From an uncultured Bacilli bacterium (GTDB lineage: Bacteria > Bacillota_I > Bacilli_A > RF39 > UBA660), in assembly GCA_910586865.1 (NCBI GenBank), contig CAJUIY010000013.1, forward strand, positions 1-39,964: a DNA stretch of 39,964 nt, written 5' to 3'. The position numbers and the translations under genes were made by a program. This document shows, in pieces, positions 6,695-16,676 of this stretch (positions are counted from its first letter, which is position 1; each line of letters begins with the position of its first letter). The notes under the pieces were generated by a model that made no database searches, was not told the origin of the DNA, and saw only the letters and a program-made list of their open reading frames with translations.

Positions 6695-7093
6695 ATGTTA
6701 CCAAGTAGAATATTTTTTGATAATTTTTTTGACGAGTTAGATGCTCCAAAAAAGTTTGATAAACTAATGAAATGTGATATTTATGAAAAGGAAGGAAACT
6801 ACATCATAGAGATGGATATCCCAGGTTATGAAAAAGAAGACATTAATATGGAACTAGAAAATGGATACTTAAAAATCCAAGCTTCTAAAAAAGAGGATTC
6901 TGTAGAAGATAAGGAAAAGAAATATGTTCGCCGTGAAAGACATGTTGTTTCAAAATGTGAAAGAAGTTTTTATGTAGGAGATATTACAGAAGATAGAGTA
7001 AAAGCAAAATTTAAAAATGGTATCTTAGAGGTTACTGTTCCAATAGAAGAAGAGAAAAAAGAAGTAAAAAAGACGATTATGATTGAAGACTAA
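6695..7093 (+). CDS. hsp20: Small heat shock protein, Hsp20/alpha-crystallin family
   Basis: An ATP-independent holdase chaperone of the cytoplasm. The alpha-crystallin domain spans about 26-118: YIIEMDIPGYEKEDINMELENGYL near its start and the conserved GILEVTVP near its end. It is followed by the C-terminal IxI-like tail (TIMIED). At 132 aa it is typical. ATG 6695 is chosen because AAAGGAG (6680-6686) lies eight bases upstream; the upstream in-frame ATG at 6677 overlaps the promoter's expected start. It is under a CIRCE operator. Confidence 0.93.
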   Translation: MLPSRIFFDNFFDELDAPKKFDKLMKCDIYEKEGNYIIEMDIPGYEKEDINMELENGYLKIQASKKEDSVEDKEKKYVRRERHVVSKCERSFYVGDITEDRVKAKFKNGILEVTVPIEEEKKEVKKTIMIED

Positions 7094-7106
7094 TGGTCTT
7101 TTTTTT
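7086..7106 (+). terminator. Terminator of hsp20
   Basis: AAGAC-taatg-GTCTT followed by a T-run; the hairpin overlaps the stop codon. Confidence 0.7.
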
Positions 7107-7150
7107 GTTACATAAATTATGATAGCATATGAAAAAAATGAGAAATACAC

Positions 7151-7180
7151 TTGTAGAAAGGAAGGCGTTATTGCTATAAT
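7151..7180 (+). promoter_or_regulatory. Promoter of the amidohydrolase gene
   Basis: TTGTAG (7151-7156), an 18-bp spacer, then TATAAT (7175-7180). The transcript would begin about ten bases before the start codon, giving a very short leader. Confidence 0.5.
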
Positions 7181-7195
7181 AAAAGTGGTGATAAG

Positions 7196-8476
7196 ATGAT
7201 GAAAGTAATAAAAAATGGTACGGTAATAACCATGGATGAAAAAAGAGAAAAGAAATATGAAACGCTAGATATTGTTATCGAAGAGGATACGATAAAAGAA
7301 GTGTTACCGAATTATCAAGGACCAAGTGATGAGATAATCGATGCGAAAGGTAAAATAGTAATGCCTGGACTAATTAATTCTCATACTCATCTTGGAATGA
7401 GTATTTTTAGAGCAACCAACGATAATTTGAATCTAGATGATTGGTTAACAAAAAAGATTTGGCCAATTGAAGACAATTTAACCGTTGATGACGTTTATTA
7501 TTCTACTCTACTTTCTTGTATTGAAATGATTAAGACAGGAACCACAATGAGTAATGATATGTACTTTCATTGTGATGGTAGTATCAAAGCATTGAAAGAG
7601 ACAAAGGTGAGGAGTTTATTTAGTAATTGTTTAATGGATAGTGATGGTAATGGGGAAAAAAGAATAGAAACGTTTCGAAAATTGTATGAAGAAAACAAAA
7701 ATCATCCTTTAATTTCTTTTTCAGTAGCTCCTCATGCTTTTTATACTTGCAGTAAAGACTACTTAAAAAGATGTAGTGATTTAGCTTTGGAACTAAATTT
7801 GCCTTTTCATATTCATTTTTGTGAAAATATAGAAGAAGTAGAAAAAATAAAGAAAATGTATCAAAAAGATCCAGTAGAAGCATTAGAAGAAGTGGGACTT
7901 TTGAGAAATAAATTAATACTAGCACATGCCACTTTTATTTCAGACGATGGATTAAGAAAATTAAAAGGAAAAGAAGTTAGTTTTGTGCATAATCCAATAA
8001 GTAACTTAAATCTTGGCTGTGGGATTGCGGATATTTCAAAATATAGGGATTATGTAAATGTTTGTTTAGGAACGGATGGACAAGGTAGTGGAAATAATAT
8101 GAATTTATTTTACCATATGTCTATAACGGATCTTCTTCAAAAAGGGAAACAGAAAAATCCAACCATCTTTTCCTCTTACGAAGTATTAAAAATGGCAACG
8201 ATCCATGGAGCAAAAGCATTAGGAGTAGATCATTTAGTTGGTAGTATTGAAAAAGGGAAAAAAGCAGACCTTATTATTTTAGATAGGAATCAAATAGAAA
8301 CCTACCCAACGGTTGACCTTATTACAAATGTAGTTCATAATACTCTGCCTAGTAACGTAGATACGACCATTATTAATGGGGAAGTCTTAATGAAAGATAG
8401 GAAATTGTTATTAAGCGTAAAGGAAGAGGAATTAAAACAAAAGATTGAAAGAATAATAGAGCGATTAATGAAATAA
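7196..8476 (+). CDS. mtaD: Amidohydrolase, MTA/SAH deaminase-like
   Basis: Probably a cytosolic metal-dependent deaminase of 5'-methylthioadenosine or S-adenosylhomocysteine, or a related aminohydrolase of the ATZ/TRZ group. Metal and catalytic motifs are in order: PGLINSHTH (57-65, His63 and His65), PHAFYTC, HIHFCE, LAHATF and CLGTDGQGSGNN, followed by the ALG...GSIEKGKKADLIILD return to the beta domain. The 426-aa length is normal. Two ATGs are adjacent (7196, 7199); GGTGAT at 7188-7193 favours the second slightly. Substrate specificity within the family is not settled by sequence alone. Confidence 0.8.
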   Translation: MMKVIKNGTVITMDEKREKKYETLDIVIEEDTIKEVLPNYQGPSDEIIDAKGKIVMPGLINSHTHLGMSIFRATNDNLNLDDWLTKKIWPIEDNLTVDDVYYSTLLSCIEMIKTGTTMSNDMYFHCDGSIKALKETKVRSLFSNCLMDSDGNGEKRIETFRKLYEENKNHPLISFSVAPHAFYTCSKDYLKRCSDLALELNLPFHIHFCENIEEVEKIKKMYQKDPVEALEEVGLLRNKLILAHATFISDDGLRKLKGKEVSFVHNPISNLNLGCGIADISKYRDYVNVCLGTDGQGSGNNMNLFYHMSITDLLQKGKQKNPTIFSSYEVLKMATIHGAKALGVDHLVGSIEKGKKADLIILDRNQIETYPTVDLITNVVHNTLPSNVDTTIINGEVLMKDRKLLLSVKEEELKQKIERIIERLMK

Positions 8477-8478
8477 AA

Positions 8479-8517
8479 AAGGAACCCTAGGAGTTTAATT
8501 CATAACAGGTTCTTTTT
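8479..8517 (+). terminator. Terminator between the convergent amidohydrolase and MFS genes
   Basis: AAGGAACC (8479-8486) pairs with GGTTCTTT (8508-8515), followed by T. It overlaps the end of the MFS gene on the other strand. Confidence 0.65.
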
Positions 8518-9727
8518 CAGTTAAGAAACAATATGTTTTTTTGACAACGATAATATTAAGAATCGCAATGACAAAAAGGAATACCATCACCCAAACAATA
8601 TTAAGCTTCAGCAATACGAGAGAAGCTAATCCACTAAAAGAAAAGTTTCCTATTTTTCTCGCTAAAATCAGGTTACTTAGTGCATCTTGTTGTTTTTCTT
8701 CTGCACAATGATTCAAAATCTCCGTTCGTATATAACAATCAAGAGGATCTCGAATCACTAGAAGAAATGAAAATCCAATCGCCATAATGATTACCTTTAT
8801 CGTAAAATTCGGAAGAATACTTCCTATTATCATAGAACCAATTGAAAATAACAAAATGCCCTCAATCGCTATCATAATTTTATGATTTAGTTTGGCATAT
8901 ATTTTTGGAAAAACATAGTTGGAAAGAACTCTTGCCACTCTAGATATGGTAAGGATAACAGAAAGATAGATAGCAACTTTATGATTGGATATAAAGTCAG
9001 AAAGAGAATATTGAATCAGTATTTTACCGTTTCGTTGGCATAGTTCAATAAGAGAATAGGTAATTCCAAATAAAAGTATTAATAAACAAACAATTTGTGG
9101 AAGTTTTGAAGCGCTTTTTTTCATAGGAGTTTTTTCTTCTTTTTTAGAATGATTTCCTTTCTGTTCATATAATAGATAAGATAGAATAATATTAAGAATA
9201 CAGAAAGTGATGGCAATCGCCATTGGTAAATAAGCATTCATATTAAAGATAAGCCCTGAAAAGAACGAAATAATCATGGTAATAACAGAGTAAATCAGCA
9301 AACTCTTATTTTGGTATTTTATATATTCCTCTTCCTTTTTCTCATAAGCTAAATTTTCCTTTAAAACAAGGTTATCCATATTCTTAAAAAGAAAAGATAC
9401 TTCATAAATAATTTCTCCTATCACAATCCAAAAAAAAGAATTGGAAAAAGTAATCAATAGACAAGCGATTAATAACAGAAAAACCCCTAATCGAATGGAA
9501 GAAATGTTTCCTATTTTTTTAATGATTTTTAATACGAAATAATTACTGATAATGGAGGCTAACATTCCAATGGATATCATAAGATTAATATTAGAAGCAG
9601 TTAAATGTTTTACCGTTGTTAAAAATAGAGTGTTAATGGCAGCCCAAAACATTAAATCAGAAGAAAATCCTGAAAAATAGGGATGTATTTTATTACTGAG
9701 AGCTACTTTTTTTGATACACTAGTCAT
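8495..9727 (-). CDS. MFS-type transporter, substrate unknown
   Basis: About twelve hydrophobic segments in two halves are split by a Lys/Glu-rich central loop (QKGNHSKKEEKTPMKK), the usual major facilitator layout. IRDPLDCYIRTEILNHC near residue 330 is a polar loop between the fourth and fifth segments of the second half. The start is taken as ATG 9727 because AGGTG is six bases upstream; the GTG at 9736 overlaps that site. No substrate motif is recognised. It converges with the amidohydrolase and diverges from the P-type ATPase. Confidence 0.75.
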   Translation of the reverse strand: MTSVSKKVALSNKIHPYFSGFSSDLMFWAAINTLFLTTVKHLTASNINLMISIGMLASIISNYFVLKIIKKIGNISSIRLGVFLLLIACLLITFSNSFFWIVIGEIIYEVSFLFKNMDNLVLKENLAYEKKEEEYIKYQNKSLLIYSVITMIISFFSGLIFNMNAYLPMAIAITFCILNIILSYLLYEQKGNHSKKEEKTPMKKSASKLPQIVCLLILLFGITYSLIELCQRNGKILIQYSLSDFISNHKVAIYLSVILTISRVARVLSNYVFPKIYAKLNHKIMIAIEGILLFSIGSMIIGSILPNFTIKVIIMAIGFSFLLVIRDPLDCYIRTEILNHCAEEKQQDALSNLILARKIGNFSFSGLASLVLLKLNIVWVMVFLFVIAILNIIVVKKTYCFLTEKEPVMN

Positions 9728-9840
9728 ATAATTCACCTATTCAGTATTTTATCATAAAAAAAAAATAATGTAAATTATTGTAGTCTTCTATTTGTGTAAA
9801 AGAAAGAGTTAGACTCATATCATTTTCTAGGAGGAAATAT

Positions 9841-12435
9841 ATGAGAAATGGTCTTAGTAACAAAGAAGTACTAGCAAGCAGAAAAAAACATGGTAGTAAT
9901 CAGATTAGTGGTCAAAAAAGAAATAGTTTTTTCTCTCTTTTTTTAGAAACATTGGGAGATCCTATTATTAAGATACTGCTAATTGCTTTAGCAATTAAAA
10001 CGGTATTTTTATTTCAAGATTTTAATTGGTTTGAAACATTAGGAATTGTCATTGCTATTTTTATTGCCTCTTTTATTTCTACTATATCAGAATATGGCAG
10101 TGAGGCAGCTTTTGAAAAACTTCAAGAAGAATCTTCTAAAATTAATTGTAAAGTAAAAAGAGAAGGAAAAGTCATAGAAATTCCAATCGATGAAGTGGTA
10201 GTAGGAGATTTGGTTCTTTTACAAGTAGGAGATAAAATACCTGCAGACGGTATCCTGGTAGAAGGAGAACTCTATGTGGACGAATCCAGTATGAATGGAG
10301 AAACAAAAGAAATTCATAAGACGGTTTCTACGGATAATCAAGTTTATCGAGGTACTGTTGTCTATCAAAATAATGCTTATATGTTAGTAAAAAAGGTTGG
10401 TGATAACACTTTTTATGGACATATGGCAAAAGAATTGCAAGAAAAACCACCAGAAAGTCCTTTAAAAAATAGATTAAGAGAACTAGCGAAGATTATTAGT
10501 CGAATTGGTTATATCAGCGCTATTTTAGTAAGTGTTTCTTATTTATTTGGAGAAATTGTGGTAAATAATCAATTTGATATCGTAAAAATAAGAGAAACGG
10601 TTACAAACTTTCATCTTTTATTTTCTTATATTATTTATGCTTTAACCTTAAGTGTTACTATTATTGTAGTAGCCGTTCCAGAAGGACTTCCTATGATGAT
10701 AACCCTCGTATTATCTTCTAATATGAGAAGAATGTTAAAGAATAATGTGTTAGTCAGAAAAATGGTTGGTATTGAAACAGCAGGTAGCCTTAATATCTTA
10801 TTTACGGATAAAACGGGAACCCTTACCAAAGGTAAATTACAAGTAACTAGTTTTATGAGTGGTTCTAAAAGAATTTATCAAGAGAAAAAGGAGCTAGAAG
10901 AATATAAAGGATTATATGAAGAAGTCAAAAATAATTGTCTTTATAATAATGATAGTAATCATAATGGAAAAGAAATTATTGGTGGCAACATAACGGATCG
11001 AGCAATATTAGAATATATTGGTACATCAGAGACTTTCGCTTATAAAAAGTTAGAAGTAACTAGTTTTAATAGTAAGAATAAATACTCTGCTGTTTGTATT
11101 GACAAACAAAGAAAAACAAATTATATCAAAGGAGCTCCAGAGGTATTACTATCTCATTGTAGGTACTTTTTATCAGAGGATGGAAAAAAACAGGAATTAA
11201 AAGAAAAAGATTCTCTTCAAAAGAAAATAGAAAGTGAAGCACAAAAAGGTATTCGTGTCATCTTATTAGCTTATAATGACAGCTTTCGCTGTTTAGAAAT
11301 TGATAACTTAACGTTAATTGGGTTTTTATTTATCAAAGATGAGATTCGTAAAGAAGCGATAGAAGGAGTGGAACTCGTAAAAAAAGCCGGAATACAAACG
11401 GTTATGATTACAGGAGATAATAAAGAAACGGCTACTGCCATTGCCAAAGAGGCTAAAATTATAGAAAATGCTAATGATCTTATTTTAACAAGTAAAGAAT
11501 TAAATGCGATGACAGATCAAAAAGTGAAAGAAATATTACCAAAACTGAGAGTAGTAGCTAGAAGTTTACCAAAAGACAAAAGTAGATTAGTGAAGTTATC
11601 AGAAGAATTAGGACTAGTAGTAGGAATGACTGGAGATGGTGTGAACGATGCCCCTGCAGTAAAAAAAGCAGATGTTGGTTTTGCTATGGGAAGTGGAACA
11701 GAAGTCTGTAAAGAAGCTAGTGATATTATAATTTTAGATGATAATTTCTTATCCATTTCCAAAGCGATTCTTTATGGTAGAACGATTTTTAAAAGTATTC
11801 GAAAATTTATTATTTTCCAACTAACCATCAATCTATGTGCCATTAGCCTATCTATTATCGGTCCTTTTATTGGAGTAGAAACCCCTGTTACTGTAATCCA
11901 AATGTTATGGATTAATATGATTATGGATACTCTCGCAGGAATTGCTTTTTCTTATGAACCACCACTCAAAGAATATATGTTGGAAAGACCCAAAAAAAGA
12001 GAAGAAAATATTATGAACAAATATATGTATAGTGAAATTATCTTTACCGGAATTTATTCTTCTCTTCTATGTATCTTTTTCTTGAAAAGTGATTTTGTTA
12101 GAAGCCTATATCGAAGTGGAGAAAACGATAAGTATTTAATGACAGCCTTTTTTACTTTATTTATCTTTGTTGGTATTTTCAATAGTTTTAATGCAAGAAC
12201 GACAAAATCAAATATTTTTTCAGGAATTTTAAAAAATAAGACATTTCTAGTGGTAATTGGATTTATTATTATCGTTCAATTAGCAATCGTTTATTTTGGT
12301 GGAGGAATGTTTCGTTCCTACGGATTGTTACCAAAAGAATTAGTAATTACGATATGGTTTTCTCTATCGGTAATTCCAATTGATATGATTCGAAAGTATT
12401 TCTTAAAAAGAGGTCATCATAATCATTTATTATAA
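9841..12435 (+). CDS. P-type ATPase, calcium-transporting type
   Basis: An ATP-driven cation pump of the P2 group. The ion-binding PEGLP (280-284, TM4), the phosphorylation motif DKTGTLTKG (Asp323) and TGDNKETA are present, as is the hinge TGDGVNDAPAVKKADVGFAMG. The membrane segment with WINMIMDTLAGIA (TM6) also favours the SERCA/PMCA type. The KGAPE nucleotide-binding motif is also present. At 864 aa it is typical of bacterial Ca2+ ATPases. The start has AGGAGG upstream. It is a single gene with its own bidirectional terminator. Calcium is the most likely ion, but Mn2+ or Na+ cannot be excluded. Confidence 0.9.
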   Translation: MRNGLSNKEVLASRKKHGSNQISGQKRNSFFSLFLETLGDPIIKILLIALAIKTVFLFQDFNWFETLGIVIAIFIASFISTISEYGSEAAFEKLQEESSKINCKVKREGKVIEIPIDEVVVGDLVLLQVGDKIPADGILVEGELYVDESSMNGETKEIHKTVSTDNQVYRGTVVYQNNAYMLVKKVGDNTFYGHMAKELQEKPPESPLKNRLRELAKIISRIGYISAILVSVSYLFGEIVVNNQFDIVKIRETVTNFHLLFSYIIYALTLSVTIIVVAVPEGLPMMITLVLSSNMRRMLKNNVLVRKMVGIETAGSLNILFTDKTGTLTKGKLQVTSFMSGSKRIYQEKKELEEYKGLYEEVKNNCLYNNDSNHNGKEIIGGNITDRAILEYIGTSETFAYKKLEVTSFNSKNKYSAVCIDKQRKTNYIKGAPEVLLSHCRYFLSEDGKKQELKEKDSLQKKIESEAQKGIRVILLAYNDSFRCLEIDNLTLIGFLFIKDEIRKEAIEGVELVKKAGIQTVMITGDNKETATAIAKEAKIIENANDLILTSKELNAMTDQKVKEILPKLRVVARSLPKDKSRLVKLSEELGLVVGMTGDGVNDAPAVKKADVGFAMGSGTEVCKEASDIIILDDNFLSISKAILYGRTIFKSIRKFIIFQLTINLCAISLSIIGPFIGVETPVTVIQMLWINMIMDTLAGIAFSYEPPLKEYMLERPKKREENIMNKYMYSEIIFTGIYSSLLCIFFLKSDFVRSLYRSGENDKYLMTAFFTLFIFVGIFNSFNARTTKSNIFSGILKNKTFLVVIGFIIIVQLAIVYFGGGMFRSYGLLPKELVITIWFSLSVIPIDMIRKYFLKRGHHNHLL

Positions 12436-12437
12436 AT

Positions 12438-12473
12438 AAAAAGAATAGCTTTTCTGATAAGTCTATTCTTTTT
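12438..12473. terminator. Bidirectional terminator
   Basis: AAAAAGAATAG (12438-12448) pairs perfectly over 11 bp with CTATTCTTTTT (12463-12473). It serves the P-type ATPase gene on the plus strand and the convergent oxidoreductase gene on the minus strand. Confidence 0.85.
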
Positions 12474-13857
12474 CTTCTTTTCCTATATATTTTTTACTTG
12501 GAGATTCTAGTAGATTTCCATCCATATCAAATCTAGAACCGTGACAAGGACAATCCCATGTTTTTTCTTCTTGATTAAAAAGTAAATTACATTTTAAATG
12601 CGGACACTTTGTTTCTATATAGTGTCTTTGATGATTTTCATCGACATAAACATAATAACTTTTCCCATTCATTTTTACTTTATATATTTTCTTTGGTTGA
12701 TAAAAAATATTTTTCAGATAAGCTTTGGCTTCTAAGATTCCGTTCATCATCATTTGAAGGGTTCCCATAAGTGACATTCGTTTCACTCGGAAGAGATTTT
12801 CGTATGGATTCTCTTTTCCCAAGATAATATCCGATAATATCATAGAAGCTAATACTCCATTTGTCATTCCCCATGCATTAAAACCAGATGCAATAAATAT
12901 ATTATTCTCATCTTTATCAACCGAACCAATAAAAGGTAAGGAATCATTGGTAATTAAATCTTGGTTCATATAGGAATTCATTTCACTAAGCTGAAAATGA
13001 CTAGAAACCATACTTTCGTTTTTTTGGATATTGGTAGTAGTCCACTTTTTATCGGTACATTTATTACTTTTACCAATATAAAATAGGCGATGATGATCCA
13101 TTCGAATCGATTCGGTTTCTTTTTCAATGTTGATGGCACTAAACTGGTAATCTTCTTTGATTTTTCCTGTGGTGATATATTCTTGTTTTACGTAAGCCCT
13201 TAGTGGAATCAAATCTTTTATTAAAAAGAAGGGATAGTGAGTTGCAACCATTACTTTTTTTGCTTTGTAATTACCGTTATCTGTCGTAAGCAAATAATAA
13301 TTTTCTTTTTTCTTGATATTGGTTACTAATGTTTTATCTTTTATTGTTATCTTTTTCGAAACAATTTTTCTTAACTCTTTTAGAAATTCAAATGGATAAA
13401 ACACATAATTATCTTTTACATAGAAAGCAGAATGAATCGGATATGGAATGGGTAAAGAATCTGAAGAGAAACACTCTACTCCAAAATTTTCTAATATCTT
13501 TTTTTCTTTTTCTATCTTTTTTTTATTCTTTTCTTCTATGGTAAAAAGGTAAGTATCTACTTTCTCTAATCCACACTCTATTTTTTCTTTTTTGATGATG
13601 TTAACAATTTCTTCCATTGCCTCATATTGGGAATTAAAATAGTTTCTACAAGTTTCTTTATCATGGTATTTTTCTAACTTTTGATAAATATCTTTTTGTA
13701 GATAACTGATTTTACCTGTAGATTTAGCAGTAGCATTTTTCTCTTCCTTGTTTTTTTCAAGCAAAAGTATTTTTTTACCTGAGTCTTTTAATAAATAGGC
13801 ACTCATGGTTCCTACCATACCACTTCCTATTATTATTACATCATATATATCATTCAT
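12463..13857 (-). CDS. FAD-dependent oxidoreductase fused to a Rieske [2Fe-2S] domain
   Basis: The N-terminal part is a DAO/glycine-oxidase-like FAD domain: YDVIIIGSGMVGTMSAYLL (5-23) is the dinucleotide-binding fold and NIFIASGFNAWGMTNG (about 315) is the C-terminal FAD contact. The C-terminal 85 residues form a Rieske domain with ligands in KCPHLKC and CPCHGSRF. This fusion is a known family (DAO plus Rieske), but its substrate is generally not established. The start is ATG with GGTGAT upstream. It converges with the Ca2+-ATPase gene. Confidence 0.85.
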   Translation of the reverse strand: MNDIYDVIIIGSGMVGTMSAYLLKDSGKKILLLEKNKEEKNATAKSTGKISYLQKDIYQKLEKYHDKETCRNYFNSQYEAMEEIVNIIKKEKIECGLEKVDTYLFTIEEKNKKKIEKEKKILENFGVECFSSDSLPIPYPIHSAFYVKDNYVFYPFEFLKELRKIVSKKITIKDKTLVTNIKKKENYYLLTTDNGNYKAKKVMVATHYPFFLIKDLIPLRAYVKQEYITTGKIKEDYQFSAINIEKETESIRMDHHRLFYIGKSNKCTDKKWTTTNIQKNESMVSSHFQLSEMNSYMNQDLITNDSLPFIGSVDKDENNIFIASGFNAWGMTNGVLASMILSDIILGKENPYENLFRVKRMSLMGTLQMMMNGILEAKAYLKNIFYQPKKIYKVKMNGKSYYVYVDENHQRHYIETKCPHLKCNLLFNQEEKTWDCPCHGSRFDMDGNLLESPSKKYIGKEEKE

Positions 13858-13950
13858 CGTATCACCATTATAGTTTTTACCAAATCAGAACATTCTATAC
13901 AAAAAGCATAATTAAATCATTGCCATCGTAGAATGAATAGAGGTGATGTT

Positions 13951-14877
13951 ATGAATAATGTAGATAAAAAATTTCAAGAATTAAAGGAGAAAATTTCTAG
14001 TAAAACACTAGAAGAAGTCTATCAAGAAATTAAAAATAATTATTTAGCAATTCCTGTTTCTATTCAAGACTCCTTAGAAGATTATTTTAAAAAGTTTTCT
14101 TATTGGGGAAAGTTAGATCGAAAGAATGGTATGTATGAAGAATTGTATCTAAGAGCAAAGTCTTTAAAAGAACATATGAATGATTATTCGATATTGTATA
14201 ATAAATTACAGGATTATCGTTCTAAAAAAATATTAGTTGCCATCTTAAGCAATTGGTATCAATTTGATTTTAATACGTTAAGTACTAGTATGGAGACAAA
14301 TTATAGTCATTACTTTGACCTAGATTTAATAAAATGTGATTCAAAGGAAGTCTTTGTAGATTTAGGATGTTATACTGGAGATACGATTTCTTCTTATTTA
14401 AATACTTATGGTGTAGATTGTTATGACAAGATATATGGTTATGAAGTGACAAAAGAAAGTTTTGAGAAAGCAAAAGAAGAGTTTAAGTATTTATCTAATA
14501 TTTATTTAAAGAATAAAGCAGTCTCAGATAAAAATGAAGTATTGTATTTTAATTATAGTGAAGTCGATAATTCCGCAAATCAAGTAGTAGAAGATGGTAG
14601 AGAAAAGATTGAAGCAGTTAGTATTGATGAAGATATTCTAGAGGATGTTACTATGATAAAAATGGATATCGAGGGATATGAAGAAAAAGCATTAGAAGGA
14701 TGTAGAAAACATATTGAGAAGGAACACCCAAAACTTTTAATTTCAGTTTATCATAACCATGAAGATTTATATAAGATACCAAAAATGATTTATCAAATGG
14801 ATTCTAGTTATCAGTTTTATTTAAGATATTATGGAAATCATATTTTTCCAACAGAAATTGTACTAATTGCAATATAA
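13951..14877 (+). CDS. FkbM-type SAM-dependent methyltransferase
   Basis: The class I methyltransferase motif I is EVFVDLGCYTGDTISSYL (about 132-149). The FkbM signature VSIDEDI...VTMIKMDIEGYEEKALEG is near 225-255, followed by HPKLLISVYH. The N-terminal 120 residues are helical and of unknown role. FkbM members O-methylate sugars or polyketides, and the target here is unknown. ATG 13951 is chosen over the upstream ATG because GAGGTGAT lies just before it. No sugar-biosynthesis neighbours are visible. Confidence 0.8.
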   Translation: MNNVDKKFQELKEKISSKTLEEVYQEIKNNYLAIPVSIQDSLEDYFKKFSYWGKLDRKNGMYEELYLRAKSLKEHMNDYSILYNKLQDYRSKKILVAILSNWYQFDFNTLSTSMETNYSHYFDLDLIKCDSKEVFVDLGCYTGDTISSYLNTYGVDCYDKIYGYEVTKESFEKAKEEFKYLSNIYLKNKAVSDKNEVLYFNYSEVDNSANQVVEDGREKIEAVSIDEDILEDVTMIKMDIEGYEEKALEGCRKHIEKEHPKLLISVYHNHEDLYKIPKMIYQMDSSYQFYLRYYGNHIFPTEIVLIAI

Positions 14878-14994
14878 GTAAAATAAGAGTGTCTAATCGT
14901 GTCATAATGTTTTCTCTCGTTATAAATTATGATAAGATAGAATTAATCATTATAAAATAGAAAGAAAAATAGCATGAAAAAGAAGGAGAAGAAA

Positions 14995-15246
14995 ATGAGT
15001 AAGGTACGAGTTTATACACTAAATAATAGTCAAGACAAAGTAATAATTTCCGTAGAAAGAAAAAATGGTCTATATAGTTTCTATGAAACTTCTATGGATA
15101 GGAAGAATCTAAATGAAAATGTTGCACTTTCACCAGTAGATAATATATTTGATTATGCATCTATTGGTATGCAATATAATGAAGGATTAACAAATTATTA
15201 TAGACAAAATGAAGGGATTGATCGTAGTAGTGGAAAGAAAAGATAA
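14995..15246 (+). CDS. Small hypothetical protein (83 aa), partner of the transglutaminase-like gene
   Basis: It starts at ATG 14995, preceded by AAGGAG. The protein begins MSKVRVYTLNNSQDKVIISV and looks like a short beta-rich domain followed by a disordered tail. No family is recognised. Its end overlaps the next gene, so the two are likely co-translated and may act together. Confidence 0.6.
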   Translation: MSKVRVYTLNNSQDKVIISVERKNGLYSFYETSMDRKNLNENVALSPVDNIFDYASIGMQYNEGLTNYYRQNEGIDRSSGKKR

Positions 15247-16549
15247 AATAGAATTAGAGGAAAAACGTCAACAGGTAATAGAGGATATCAAGAGGAAAGA
15301 AAATCTTACCAATGATGAGAAAATGTTAAGTTTAGTATATGAGATGGGAATGTTTCTTTCAAAAAATGTAGAATTTTTCTATCATGGTGATTTAGAAAGA
15401 CAAAATGAAATTTATGAGAATTATAAAAGAATTGAAAACTGTGAGGTGATTTGTAGAAGTGTTGTTCACCTATATAGTGAAATGGCAAAAGAATTAGGAC
15501 TAAATTGTTATCCATTAGAAGTGGAAAATGATATGGAAGTAAAATTCAATCATTGGGCATTAGTGTATGAAAATGATAATAAGAAATACTTAATTAATCC
15601 AATCCCTGATTTTTATCGAATCCAAATGGGATTTTCTTTAAAAAGCTTTTGTTGGAGTGAAAATTATCATGGTATTGACAAAATGTCATTTGACAGTATG
15701 TCAGACAACTATATTAAGGAAATGGCGACTCGTCTAGGTTATCTAAAAAGTGGTATTTATACAGATGAACTGTTATCAAGACTAAGTGTTGAAATGGTGA
15801 CCAGAATGGGTACCAATATTGTCAGAACTAGTGATGTTTATCAAGATTATTATTTGACGTTATTAGAATTGATACAAGACGATAAAAAATCATTAGATGA
15901 AAAATTAGAAAAGTTAAAAGTAATAGATGATAATTATGAGAAACATAAAGATATTTTGGTAGAAGCAATAAATACGAAAAGAATTGATACTCCAGTTAGA
16001 AAGGCAATTCATGAAACTGCTTTTAAAAGTCTAATAAATAAAGAAGCAAATCTAAACGTAGAAAGAGAGGGAGCAAAATACATTGGTAGTATGGATATTA
16101 CCAAATTTAAGGAATTAAAAAATGAAATGATGATTTATAAATTCAATTATATGTTTAGAGCCATTCCTAGTCTAACTACTTCTCTAACTGGATTTATAGA
16201 AAATAAAAATTTTATGGACCAATTAGAGAAATATATTTTTACAAGTGGAGATGAAAGAAGTAGAATCAATAGACACACTGTCTATAAAGAAAATAATGGA
16301 AGTAGGGAATATTTTATGATGTATTCACTAAAGTTAGATAACGAAGAGAACTCTTCTTTATATTGCTTTTATGATCAAAATCAGAAAAAAGTGGAATTAG
16401 GAATTGAACCAGTAAAGTATATGTTGGATCATAATCTTAATTCATTAAAAGAAAGTAGTCTTAATTTAGAGTTATTAGATATTATGGAAAATAGTACTTT
16501 AGTATATCAACCGATGTTAAAAAGTGAAACGAGGGGGAAGATAGCATAA
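15209..16549 (+). CDS. Transglutaminase-like superfamily protein
   Basis: Residues 75-150 have the order of the Cys-His-Asp/Asn triad of the transglutaminase-like fold. These are NCEVICRSVVHLYSEMAKEL (Cys), then FNHWALVY (His), then KKYLINP (Asn in place of the usual Asp). The remaining 300 residues are charged, helical and unrecognised. There is no signal peptide, so it acts in the cytoplasm as far as can be seen. The start is uncertain: ATG 15209 lacks a ribosome binding site, and GTG 15230 with GAAGGGA upstream is an alternative; both overlap the preceding gene. Whether it is a protease, an amide-forming enzyme or inactive is open. Confidence 0.55.
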   Translation: MKGLIVVVERKDKIELEEKRQQVIEDIKRKENLTNDEKMLSLVYEMGMFLSKNVEFFYHGDLERQNEIYENYKRIENCEVICRSVVHLYSEMAKELGLNCYPLEVENDMEVKFNHWALVYENDNKKYLINPIPDFYRIQMGFSLKSFCWSENYHGIDKMSFDSMSDNYIKEMATRLGYLKSGIYTDELLSRLSVEMVTRMGTNIVRTSDVYQDYYLTLLELIQDDKKSLDEKLEKLKVIDDNYEKHKDILVEAINTKRIDTPVRKAIHETAFKSLINKEANLNVEREGAKYIGSMDITKFKELKNEMMIYKFNYMFRAIPSLTTSLTGFIENKNFMDQLEKYIFTSGDERSRINRHTVYKENNGSREYFMMYSLKLDNEENSSLYCFYDQNQKKVELGIEPVKYMLDHNLNSLKESSLNLELLDIMENSTLVYQPMLKSETRGKIA

Positions 16550-16607
16550 GTTATATAAAAATATTTTTATAGCAAATAAAAAAGGGAGCATAGATTGTTC
16601 ACTTTTT

Positions 16608-16641
16608 CTGTGGAAGATTTCTAACGACCACTTTTTTTTAT
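16608..16641 (+). terminator. Probable terminator after the transglutaminase-like gene
   Basis: GTGG and CCAC pair around a 14-base loop and are followed by seven T (about 16611-16637). The stem is short. Confidence 0.4.
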
Positions 16642-16676
16642 TTGGTATATAGCGAAGTTGTTTTGGAATATCTCTT

